A stretch of DNA of 49,154 bases, taken from NCBI GenBank assembly GCA_007127745.1, contig SKYV01000062.1, positions 1 through 49,154 on the forward strand. Reading direction: 5' to 3'. Of this stretch, positions 33,119 to 40,412 are shown one piece after another (position 1 is the first letter of the stretch; every line of letters starts with the position of its first letter). The position numbers and the translations under genes are program-made. Under the pieces are notes generated by a model, which saw nothing but the letters and a program-made list of their open reading frames with translations, had not been told where the DNA came from and searched no databases. This stretch comes from Balneolaceae bacterium (GTDB lineage Bacteria > Bacteroidota > Rhodothermia > Balneolales > Balneolaceae).

Positions 33119-34024
33119 ATGAAAAATCTCATTACTTTTCTGAAGGGCACCTCTCTGTGTTTAGCATTTATGATTTTTTTCTTCAATTCTGCCAATGCAC
33201 AAAATCAGCTTGAGGATGCCATCAAACAGCTTTCTGCTGACAATGTATCGGGATACATGCAGCCATTTTTAAATGGCTTTTCGGCCAATATGAACTCCGG
33301 ATTTTCGGGTACTGCCAATATTGAAAATAAATTTACTATCCGAATTGATGCTATTGGCATGGCCACCATGATCGGATCTGCCGAGGAAATGTACAATGCA
33401 ACGCCACCTCAGCCATTTGCCCAGCAAACGGTTAGAACGGCTACCGTTTTTGGGGACCAGGGTGCTGTTGTGCAGGGGCCTGAAGGACTTAGTTACAAAT
33501 TTCAGAATGGTCAATTGGATATGGATTATTTTCCGCTCGTTGCCCCTCAGCTAACCATCGGAAATTTCTATAATACGCAGTTGATTTTCCGGTTTTTCAC
33601 TTATTCAAGCGATTCGGATGTGCCTGATATTGACATGCTGGGCTTCGGGTTGCGTCACGGTTTAAACCAATATTTTAGTGAGCTGCCGCTTGACCTTGCA
33701 GCAGGAGCCTTTTTCCAGACTTTCAAAATGGGAGAAATCATCGACACTAAATTCTTTTCAATAAACGGCCTGGCCAGTAAAGAGTTTAGTATTCTAACCC
33801 TCTACGGCGGAGTGCAATACGAGTATTCGAATATGAATGTAAACTACACTTTATCCGGTGCTTCTGCGGACGAAGACTCCGAAGTCGATCTCAGTTTCAG
33901 CTCAGACAATCACATCCGTGCCATCGCAGGCTTGAATTTGAACCTTGGCGTGGTGCATCTTCGAACAGATTTTAACCTGGGAAATGTTTCAGTACTCAGT
34001 GCATCCATCGGATTTGGAATCTGA
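33119..34024 (+). CDS. secreted outer-membrane beta-barrel-like protein, DUF6588-like
   Basis: A signal peptide (MKNLITFLKGTSLCLAFMIFFFNSANAQ) precedes a mature part of about 275 residues rich in Gly and aromatic residues, with alternating beta strands. Examples are FGLRHGLNQYFSELPLDLAAGAFFQTFKMG, LTLYGGVQYEYSNMNVNYTL and the terminal VHLRTDFNLGNVSVLSASIGFGI. This pattern fits a small outer-membrane barrel or lipid-transport-like protein common in Bacteroidota. It precedes a lipoprotein gene by 54 bases on the same strand. No function can be assigned. Confidence 0.7.
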   Translation: MKNLITFLKGTSLCLAFMIFFFNSANAQNQLEDAIKQLSADNVSGYMQPFLNGFSANMNSGFSGTANIENKFTIRIDAIGMATMIGSAEEMYNATPPQPFAQQTVRTATVFGDQGAVVQGPEGLSYKFQNGQLDMDYFPLVAPQLTIGNFYNTQLIFRFFTYSSDSDVPDIDMLGFGLRHGLNQYFSELPLDLAAGAFFQTFKMGEIIDTKFFSINGLASKEFSILTLYGGVQYEYSNMNVNYTLSGASADEDSEVDLSFSSDNHIRAIAGLNLNLGVVHLRTDFNLGNVSVLSASIGFGI

Positions 34025-34078
34025 ACAATTTTTCCAGCCAACATTTTTGACTAACAAAAATTTTAAAATTTTCCTGCC

Positions 34079-34648
34079 ATGAATAATAAAAGAAAATTTC
34101 TGCTCGGCCTGCTGACAACGCTTCTGTTTACTGCAGCCTGCGATGATATGATCCGGGACAATCTGGTGATGCTTGACGCCGTAACAACCTTCGTTTACTC
34201 CATCGATACTGGTGACAATAACTACTCTGAAACCGAAAGAGTGAATCTGCAAAGTGTCATTGATGATATTGACGGTGATGTGGAGGATGTCAGTTTTTAC
34301 AACATCACCATGCGTGTAAGCAATATTTATGACAGCTCTCCGGAAACTTCGTTTTCAGGCCAGTTAACTGCAAGGCAATCCGGTACAAGTCACAACCAAC
34401 CGCTGGTGAATTTTACCAACCTCAAATTTGAAGACTTCTTCACTGAACGGTCTATTTTTTCAGATGACATTGCCGGTATTTCTGTGGTATCCGAAGGAAT
34501 TTCCACCCTCGTCAATTATTATCAGCAAAAACCGGCACCTGTGGTTGAATTCACAGTATCCGGCACCGTAAACCGTGCAGGCGGCGAAGAACGGGTAGTC
34601 TTCGATTTTGAGGTAAGGCTCTATACCCAGGTTGCAACTGACCCTTAA
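34079..34648 (+). CDS. hypothetical lipoprotein
   Basis: The 189-residue product has a lipoprotein signal MNNKRKFLLGLLTTLLFTAAC followed by Asp-Asp, the outer-membrane sorting context in many Bacteroidota-like bacteria is not certain here. The mature part is beta-rich (YNITMRVSNIYDSSPETSFSGQLTARQ, VVEFTVSGTVNRAGGEERVVFDFEVRLYTQV), resembling an immunoglobulin-like fold. I do not recognise a family. It follows the barrel-like gene closely and may be a partner. Confidence 0.7.
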   Translation: MNNKRKFLLGLLTTLLFTAACDDMIRDNLVMLDAVTTFVYSIDTGDNNYSETERVNLQSVIDDIDGDVEDVSFYNITMRVSNIYDSSPETSFSGQLTARQSGTSHNQPLVNFTNLKFEDFFTERSIFSDDIAGISVVSEGISTLVNYYQQKPAPVVEFTVSGTVNRAGGEERVVFDFEVRLYTQVATDP

Positions 34649-34992
34649 TTCCCGGCAAAAATACCGTTAATGAAACCGCGCGCGCCACTTTATGCCCACT
34701 GCGGTTAACCTTCAGGGTTTATTGGTGGATCAGAATATATTCAGGAGCCCCAAAACTCAGGCAGTCAATCCGCTGTGTGGATTCAGTCTCCGTGGCATTC
34801 TTTAAACTTTTTGCGAATACCTTTTCGATATTTCAAGAGTCACAATAATATCAGGCTCCAATGGTACAAACGGGACGTTTGCGCCATGCAAATTCCGGAC
34901 TGAATGAAAAAAATTCCGGGATCAAACTTGCTTATTTCTCCCCGTTTCGGTAGCTATGGCATGAAATAAAAATACAATGACTTGAAAATTTT
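34649..34992. other. intergenic region, 344 bases, with inverted repeats
   Basis: Between the lipoprotein gene and gnd. It holds AACCGC...GCGGTT (34674-34706, 21-base loop, no T tract) shortly after the lipoprotein stop, and one copy of the extragenic palindrome family at 34861. No coding potential was seen. Confidence 0.5.
34861..34887. repeat. extragenic palindrome, copy A
   Basis: ATGGTACAAACG-GGA-CGTTTGCGCCAT; the arms match at 10 of 12 positions, one further position forming a G-U pair as RNA. It shares the GGYRCAAACG/CGTTTGYRCC core with three copies at 44.46-44.63 kb. Confidence 0.6.
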
Positions 34993-36426
34993 ATGAGTGC
35001 AAGCAAAATTGGTGTTTACGGCCTCGGTGTGATGGGGCGAAACCTTGCCCTGAACCTTGAAGAGAAAGGAATCCGGGTATCGGTTTACAATCGGCAAGTT
35101 TCCGGTGAGGAATGCATTGTTGAAGATTTTTTGAATGATGAAGGCTCCGGTAAAAACTTTCAGGGGGCCGGATCGGCTGAGTCTTTTGTTAAATCTCTTG
35201 AAACACCCCGAAAAATTTTGATCATGGTGAAGGCGGGCAAACCGGTGGATTTGGTGATCGATGAACTGCTTCCGTTTTTGCAGAAAGGAGACATCATCAT
35301 CGACGGCGGCAACTCAAATTTTCATGACACAAACCGGCGGGTTGAAAGCCTCTCTTCAAAAGGGATTCTGTTTGTGGGAATGGGCGTTTCCGGAGGCGAA
35401 GAAGGTGCACGATATGGGCCTTCCCTGATGCCCGGCGGAAATGAATCTGCCTGGGGCAGCAGTAAATCCATTCTTGAAGCGGTTTCGGCCAGGGCATTCG
35501 ATGGCTCGCCCTGCTGTGCATGGATGGGAGAAGGTGGTGCCGGACATTTCGTGAAAATGGTTCACAACGGAATTGAATACGCCGATATGCAGCTCATTGC
35601 TGAAGTGTATTATTTCATGAAAAACGGACTGAAAATGAGTACCGCCGAGATTGGTGAACAATTTTCAGCATGGAGCAACACAGAATTGAGCAGCTACTTG
35701 ATTGAAATCACCGCTGAAATTTTAACAGTAACCGATGATGACGGTCTTCCACTTGTTGAAAAAATGCTGGACAGTGCCGGACAAAAAGGAACTGGAAAAT
35801 GGACAGGCGTAACTGCCCTCGAACTTGGCGTTCCGCTGCCGGGAATTACTCAAGCTGTTTTTGCTCGGTTTGCTTCTTCACTCATCGATCTGAGAAAACA
35901 ATTATCCAATAAACTGGATGGCCCAACTCCAGAAATTCCCGGCGGCCGGGATGAAATCCTGACTGTTCTGGCCGATGCCCTTCTCGCGTCTCGCATGGTT
36001 TCGTACGCCGAAGGTTTTCACCTCATCAAAGCAGCCGGCGATGAGTTTGGCTGGAATATTGATGCAAAATCTGTTGCCAGGATCTGGCAGGGTGGCTGTA
36101 TTATCCGGTCTGAATTACTAAAAGTAATCGCCTCTGCTTACCGGAATAACCCAAACCTGGAGCATCTGTTTCTTTCGGACGATTTTTCTTCAAAACTGCA
36201 AAACCTTCAATATGGGTGGAGGAAAATCACCGGTTTAGCCGTTCAGCACGGCATACCGGTGCCCAATATAATGGCGGCCCTGGGTCTGTACGATTCCCTC
36301 CGGTCCGAACGCCTGCCCGCCAATTTGATCCAGGCGCAGCGTGACTTTTTCGGCGCTCACTCCTACGAACGCATTGATAAACCACGGGGACAATTCTACC
36401 ATACGGATTGGAAGAGAAAACAGTGA
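34993..36426 (+). CDS. gnd: 6-phosphogluconate dehydrogenase, decarboxylating
   Basis: Oxidatively decarboxylates 6-phosphogluconate to ribulose 5-phosphate with NADP. The Rossmann motif GVYGLGVMGRNLALNLEEKGIRVSVYNR opens the 477-residue protein. IIDGGNSNFHDTNRR, GMGVSGGEEGARYGPSLMPGG, the catalytic segment HFVKMVHNGIEYADMQLIAE and DSAGQKGTGKWTGVTALELGVPLPGITQAVFAR follow. The C-terminal FGAHSYERIDKPRGQFYHTDW is also standard. The length is that of the long, dimeric form. The N-terminal Ser-Ala-Ser before the Rossmann strand and the position of the ATG are normal. Confidence 0.97.
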   Translation: MSASKIGVYGLGVMGRNLALNLEEKGIRVSVYNRQVSGEECIVEDFLNDEGSGKNFQGAGSAESFVKSLETPRKILIMVKAGKPVDLVIDELLPFLQKGDIIIDGGNSNFHDTNRRVESLSSKGILFVGMGVSGGEEGARYGPSLMPGGNESAWGSSKSILEAVSARAFDGSPCCAWMGEGGAGHFVKMVHNGIEYADMQLIAEVYYFMKNGLKMSTAEIGEQFSAWSNTELSSYLIEITAEILTVTDDDGLPLVEKMLDSAGQKGTGKWTGVTALELGVPLPGITQAVFARFASSLIDLRKQLSNKLDGPTPEIPGGRDEILTVLADALLASRMVSYAEGFHLIKAAGDEFGWNIDAKSVARIWQGGCIIRSELLKVIASAYRNNPNLEHLFLSDDFSSKLQNLQYGWRKITGLAVQHGIPVPNIMAALGLYDSLRSERLPANLIQAQRDFFGAHSYERIDKPRGQFYHTDWKRKQ

Positions 36427-36556
36427 TCTAAGAAAAGCGTACTCAAGGTTACGTTTTCGTTTTGCACTTATTTGTTGAACTCAGATTTTGAGAATTTAAA
36501 ATTGGCAATTATATTTATCCTGTCGGTTAATTAACCATATAGTAAATTAATAGAAT

Positions 36557-36898
36557 ATGCCTTCAGATCCACTTAGTTATACCTTTCATGCCCTTGCAGA
36601 TCCCACACGCCGGGCCATTCTCGCCAGTCTTACCACCGGCCAGAAAACAGTCTCTGACCTCGCCGAGCCGTTTGATATGACCATGCCAGCCATCACCAAA
36701 CACTTGAAGGTGTTGGAAAAGGCCAAGCTGATTGAACGCAGCCGTGAGGCCCAGTACCGTCCCTGCCGCCTTCAGCCCGAACCGTTAAAAGATATTGATG
36801 AGTGGATATCGGAATACCGAAAATTCTGGGAAGAAAGTTTTGAGCGATTGGAAGAATATCTTCAGCAACTTCAAACAAAAGAGAAAAACGATGAATAA
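36557..36898 (+). CDS. ArsR-family winged-helix transcriptional regulator
   Basis: A 113-residue regulator with the HTH_20/ArsR domain: FHALADPTRRAILASLTTGQKTVSDLAEPFDMTMPAITKHLKVLEKAKLIERSREAQYRPCRLQP. The metal-binding Cys motif of ArsR/SmtB (ELCVCD) is absent, so metal sensing is not indicated. It overlaps the following AHSA1 gene by eight bases (ATGAATAA). ArsR-like regulators paired with AHSA1/SRPBCC proteins are a recurrent arrangement; the regulator probably controls this cassette. Confidence 0.9.
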   Translation: MPSDPLSYTFHALADPTRRAILASLTTGQKTVSDLAEPFDMTMPAITKHLKVLEKAKLIERSREAQYRPCRLQPEPLKDIDEWISEYRKFWEESFERLEEYLQQLQTKEKNDE

Positions 36899-37370
36899 GA
36901 TTTCAACTGAACAGAAGGAAAATGTGATGATTGTCAAATCTACATTTGACGCTCCCAGGGATCTGGTATTTGAGGTTCATTCCGAATGCAAACATCTTAC
37001 GAACTGGTATGGTGGTAAAGAATGGCAGCTATCCAAATGCGAAATGGATTTCCGTGTAGGCGGACGCTGGAGCTACTGTTTTAAAATGCCGAATGAGGAT
37101 GCCTGTGGCCTGGCAATTTACAAGGAGATCAGCAAACCGGAAAAGATTGTATACAAAGATCACTTTCTGGATGAACAGGGTAATATCAGCAGCGAACTTC
37201 CCTCCAGCCTGATTACTCTTGAATTTACCGAAGAGAACGGGAAAACAACGATTGTGAACCGATGGGAATATCCAACCGAGAAAGACCTGAACAAGATGCT
37301 CGAGATGGGAGCGATTGAAGGGTTAACCGAAATCTGGGACCGGCTTCATGCTTATCTGAATCAACTTTAA
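36891..37370 (+). CDS. SRPBCC (AHSA1) domain protein, first copy
   Basis: The ORF track starts at 36795, inside the regulator gene. The ATG at 36891, overlapping the regulator stop, gives the usual AHSA1 N-terminus and 159 residues. The START-like/AHSA1 fold is indicated by STFDAPRDLVFEVHSECKHLTNWYGGKEWQLSKCEMDFRVGGRWSYCF, IYKEISKPEKIVYKDHFLDEQG and the C-terminal helix EGLTEIWDRLHAYL. Such proteins bind hydrophobic ligands or act as Hsp90-type cochaperone-like domains; the ligand is unknown. It is a close paralogue of the next gene. Confidence 0.87.
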   Translation: MNKISTEQKENVMIVKSTFDAPRDLVFEVHSECKHLTNWYGGKEWQLSKCEMDFRVGGRWSYCFKMPNEDACGLAIYKEISKPEKIVYKDHFLDEQGNISSELPSSLITLEFTEENGKTTIVNRWEYPTEKDLNKMLEMGAIEGLTEIWDRLHAYLNQL

Positions 37371-37387
37371 TCAAAACCATAAAACCG

Positions 37388-37885
37388 ATGGAAAAAATGA
37401 AGAATCAAATCGTAGAAACAACAGACAGTGAAATCATATTCAGCCGAACTTTTGACGCTCCGCGTGAACTGGTATTTGAAACCTACACCACCTGCGAGCA
37501 CCTGATGAACTGGTGGGGTCCGCGAACCTGGCCACTCAGCTATTGCGAGATGGATTTTCGTCCCGGCGGAACATGGCATTACTGTATGAAAGGACCAAAT
37601 GCCGATGATGAATCGTGGGGAGTTGCCAAATACAAAGAGATTTCTGAACCCGAAAAAATCATCTATAACGACTACTTTTCGGACAAGGATGGAAACATCA
37701 ACACGGACATGCCCTCTTTCGATACGATTATCACATTTATATCCGTCGATGATAAAACAGAAATAAAGGTAGTGTCGAAAGTCGGATCGAAAGAGGAAGT
37801 CGACAAACTGGTTGAGATGGGAATGATTGAAGGTTTCACCGAAACCTGGGACAGGCTGGAAGAGCACCTTGAAACAATTCAATGA
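37388..37885 (+). CDS. SRPBCC (AHSA1) domain protein, second copy
   Basis: A 165-residue paralogue of the preceding protein: RTFDAPRELVFETYTTCEHLMNWWGPRTWPLSYCEMDFRPGGTWHYCMKGPN, YKEISEPEKIIYNDYFSDKDGNINTDMPS and EGFTETWDRLEEHL. The two align along their full length, so tandem duplication is evident. The gene starts 17 bases after the first copy and is the third member of the ArsR cassette. Function unknown beyond the ligand-binding fold. Confidence 0.88.
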   Translation: MEKMKNQIVETTDSEIIFSRTFDAPRELVFETYTTCEHLMNWWGPRTWPLSYCEMDFRPGGTWHYCMKGPNADDESWGVAKYKEISEPEKIIYNDYFSDKDGNINTDMPSFDTIITFISVDDKTEIKVVSKVGSKEEVDKLVEMGMIEGFTETWDRLEEHLETIQ

Positions 37886-38138
37886 AAAAAACTCAAGAAC
37901 AGAAGAACCGATAAATGTCCTACTGACTAAAAACCTTCTGGAAAAATTGTCTGCCCAACTTTCCACATTTTGCAGTTTCTCGGTTAGTCTGTTTCTCTAA
38001 CTTTAAGTTAACAATGCAGGCTTCCGAACCAATTAAATTGTAACAGAAACTGAGGAAGTTCGTATCTAAATTTATTATGTTATTGCCGGTATATTTCTAT
38101 ATATAATAACAACTTATTACTAACCAAAATCCATTTAC

Positions 38139-38681
38139 ATGCTTACATACATCGCACTTCTTCGGGGAATTAATGTGGGTGGCAAAAATATTATCAAAAT
38201 GGCAGACCTGAGGGATTGTCTGACAAGTGAGGGATTCGGCAATGTGCAAACTTATATCCAGAGCGGCAATGTGATTTTTCAGTCTGATAAAGACAACAAG
38301 GGTACACTTCTGAATAAAATACAATCAACCCTTCGCAGCACGTTCGACTATCACAACCCGGTGGTTCTGATTCGTTTCAAAGAATTCGAAAGCATCATTT
38401 CTGATGCACCTTCGGGTTTTGGAGAAGATCCGGAAAATTTCAAATATGATGTTCTTTACCTGAAACCTCCGTTAACTGCACCAAAAGCTATTGATGAGAT
38501 TCCGGTCAGAGATAATGTGGACCTTGCATGGGAAGGCCCGGGTGTGATCTATTATCGCAGAATCGCAGAATACCTCACCAAAAGCATGCTGAACAAATTG
38601 CCGGGCAAACCCGTGTACCAGCAAATGACCATCCGCAACTGGAGAACCACGAACAAGATTTTTGAGATGGCTGGTAATTAA
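38139..38681 (+). CDS. DUF1697 domain-containing protein
   Basis: The 180-residue protein has the unmistakable DUF1697 start MLTYIALLRGINVGGKNIIKMADLRDCLTSEGFGNVQTYIQSGNVIFQS and the C-terminal YYRRIAEYLTKSMLNKLPGKPVYQQMTIRNWRTTNKIFEM. The domain is widespread in bacteria and its biochemical role is not established. It is monocistronic and ends before a bidirectional terminator at 38871. Confidence 0.93.
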   Translation: MLTYIALLRGINVGGKNIIKMADLRDCLTSEGFGNVQTYIQSGNVIFQSDKDNKGTLLNKIQSTLRSTFDYHNPVVLIRFKEFESIISDAPSGFGEDPENFKYDVLYLKPPLTAPKAIDEIPVRDNVDLAWEGPGVIYYRRIAEYLTKSMLNKLPGKPVYQQMTIRNWRTTNKIFEMAGN

Positions 38682-38870
38682 ATCTCTCAGTATTACTTTA
38701 GAAATAATCATAGTCTTCTTGTGATTTGGGTTTATGTTGGTTTAGACGCTGCGAAACCTGCACAAAAAGACTTTTTTTATTCTACTCTTCCACACACTAT
38801 TTCGGGAAGTATATCAATACGTGATGCATATACAACAACATACTGACTTTTCAATACGTCTGAATAAAAT

Positions 38871-38902
38871 AAAAGCCACCCCGACATTTCAAGGTGGCTT
38901 TT
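38871..38902. terminator. bidirectional intrinsic terminator
   Basis: AAAAGCCACC and GGTGGCTTTT form a 10-bp stem around a 12-base loop, with T runs on both strands. It lies 18 bases after the sugar dehydrogenase stop (minus strand). It may also stop transcripts from the DUF1697 gene (plus strand) 190 bases away. Confidence 0.8.
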
Positions 38903-38920
38903 AACTTGACTCAAACTGTT

Positions 38921-40117
38921 TTAGTCGTTGATCGGTTCAACCACATAAAGTCCGCCGGGATCTTCATCGGTCAGAACATAAATATTTCCGTCCGGGCCTT
39001 CCCGCACATCGCGGATTCGCCCAACCTCACCGAGCAGCAGCTCTTCATCATGAATCACCGTGTGTTCACCATCATACACCTCGATATATAATCTTCTGAT
39101 TCTCTCTGAAGCTAATCCCCCCGCAAGTAGATTGCCTTTCCAGTTGGGGAAATTATCGGATGTTACCAGTGCCAGTCCTGATGGAGCATGTGTTGGCAGA
39201 AATTCATAAACCGGATCGATCATTCCTTCAATATGTCGTGCTTCCGTTCCGGCATGAAATTCATGTTCATCTCCGTAATCGCGGCCGAGGCTTGCACGGG
39301 GCCAGCCGTAGTTATTTCCGGGTTCAACATAGTTTAGCTCATCGCCACCTCTGGGGCCGTGTTCAGTTGCCCAGATTTCATCCGTTTCCGGATCAATAAC
39401 AAGCCCCTGAATATTGCGGTGGCCGTAGGAGTAAATTTCATCAGCAACATCCGGATCGTTTACAAATGGGTTGTCATCAGGAACTGAACCGTCATCATAC
39501 ATCCTCAGAAGAGTTCCGGCGTGGTCACTTAAATCCTGTGCTCTTGGAGGATTAGCTCCGCGATCGCCAATGCTCATGTACAGGTATCCGTTGCTATCCC
39601 AGGCAAGTTTTGAACCGTAATGGCGTCCGGGCGAGGAGTATCTGTTTTGTAGAAAAATTTCTTCCTGATTTACAAAATCAGTCCCTTCCAGTTGCCCTCT
39701 AACAAGAGCTACAGCGGTTTCTCCATCGTCATTTCCCTTGGAATAGGTGAGATAAATCCAGCCATTCCCCTCATATTCTGGATGAACTGAAACTTCCATC
39801 ATGCCACCCTGTCCGCGGGCTGTTACTTCGGGAGTTCCGTTTACCACAGTAACATTCCCGTTTTCAACTACATTCAAACGGCCCGGGCGTTCCGTAATCA
39901 GCTTGCGGCCATCCGGCAGAAATGCAACCGACCAGGGACGTTCCAAATCACCTGCCACTCTTGTCAGGCTGATTTCCTCGTATTGGGTTCTTAGTTCTTT
40001 GGTTTCCCAGGTATCAGTGGTTTCAGCTTCTGTACGTTCTGCAGGTTCTTCTGCAGCACAGCCAATTGCTGTTATCAAAAGAAAGATGGATATAAAAGTT
40101 GATATAATTTGTTTCAT
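38921..40117 (-). CDS. PQQ-dependent aldose sugar dehydrogenase-like lipoprotein (YliI/GdhB family)
   Basis: A periplasmic six-bladed propeller quinoprotein that oxidises aldoses to lactones. The 398-residue protein begins with a lipoprotein signal (FLLITAIGC, Cys near 20). It contains VAGDLERPWSVAFLPDGRKLITERPGRLNVVENG, EYEGNGWIYLTYSKG, SPGRHYGSKLAWDSNGYLYMSIGDRG, IYSYGHRNIQGLVIDPETDEIWATEHGPRGGDELN and a C-terminal NIYVLTDEDPGGLYVVEP. The catalytic His and the PQQ-ligating HGPRGGDE region are typical. PQQ biosynthesis genes are not in the window. It could feed aldonates to gntK, an inference. Confidence 0.9.
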   Translation of the reverse strand: MKQIISTFISIFLLITAIGCAAEEPAERTEAETTDTWETKELRTQYEEISLTRVAGDLERPWSVAFLPDGRKLITERPGRLNVVENGNVTVVNGTPEVTARGQGGMMEVSVHPEYEGNGWIYLTYSKGNDDGETAVALVRGQLEGTDFVNQEEIFLQNRYSSPGRHYGSKLAWDSNGYLYMSIGDRGANPPRAQDLSDHAGTLLRMYDDGSVPDDNPFVNDPDVADEIYSYGHRNIQGLVIDPETDEIWATEHGPRGGDELNYVEPGNNYGWPRASLGRDYGDEHEFHAGTEARHIEGMIDPVYEFLPTHAPSGLALVTSDNFPNWKGNLLAGGLASERIRRLYIEVYDGEHTVIHDEELLLGEVGRIRDVREGPDGNIYVLTDEDPGGLYVVEPIND

Positions 40118-40255
40118 AACGGTTATTTCTGAATGATTTTAATTATGGATGCCTAATTTATGCAAAACGCAGATATATCCGTAATTAAACATTAAAATAA
40201 TTATTCCTGAAGTTTTTATATCGAATTTTTGAATTTCACGATCACAACAGAAATA

Positions 40256-40278
40256 ATTTCGGACTAAATTTCCGAAAT
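40256..40278. promoter_or_regulatory. 8-bp-arm inverted repeat upstream of the sugar dehydrogenase gene
   Basis: ATTTCGGA-CTAAATT-TCCGAAAT is a perfect inverted repeat with a 7-base centre, about 140 bases upstream of the sugar dehydrogenase start and 135 after the ccmF stop. With no T tract, it looks more like an operator than a terminator. The rest of the 295-base spacer shows nothing recognisable. Confidence 0.35.
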
Positions 40279-40412
40279 AAAACTACAAGCAAACATCAAT
40301 AAAAACAGTTCAATTGAAATACGGATATGTTCACAACTATGTCCTGCAATGAGTTATTGATAAAGTAAACAGATATTCCGGTTTATGAATTCAATCTTAA
40401 AAAATTGATTCC

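Noticed and set aside
37367-37966. 199-codon minus-strand ORF over the second AHSA1 gene
   Set aside because: The plus-strand frame has clear AHSA1 motifs; the antisense product is rich in Phe and Cys without any motif.
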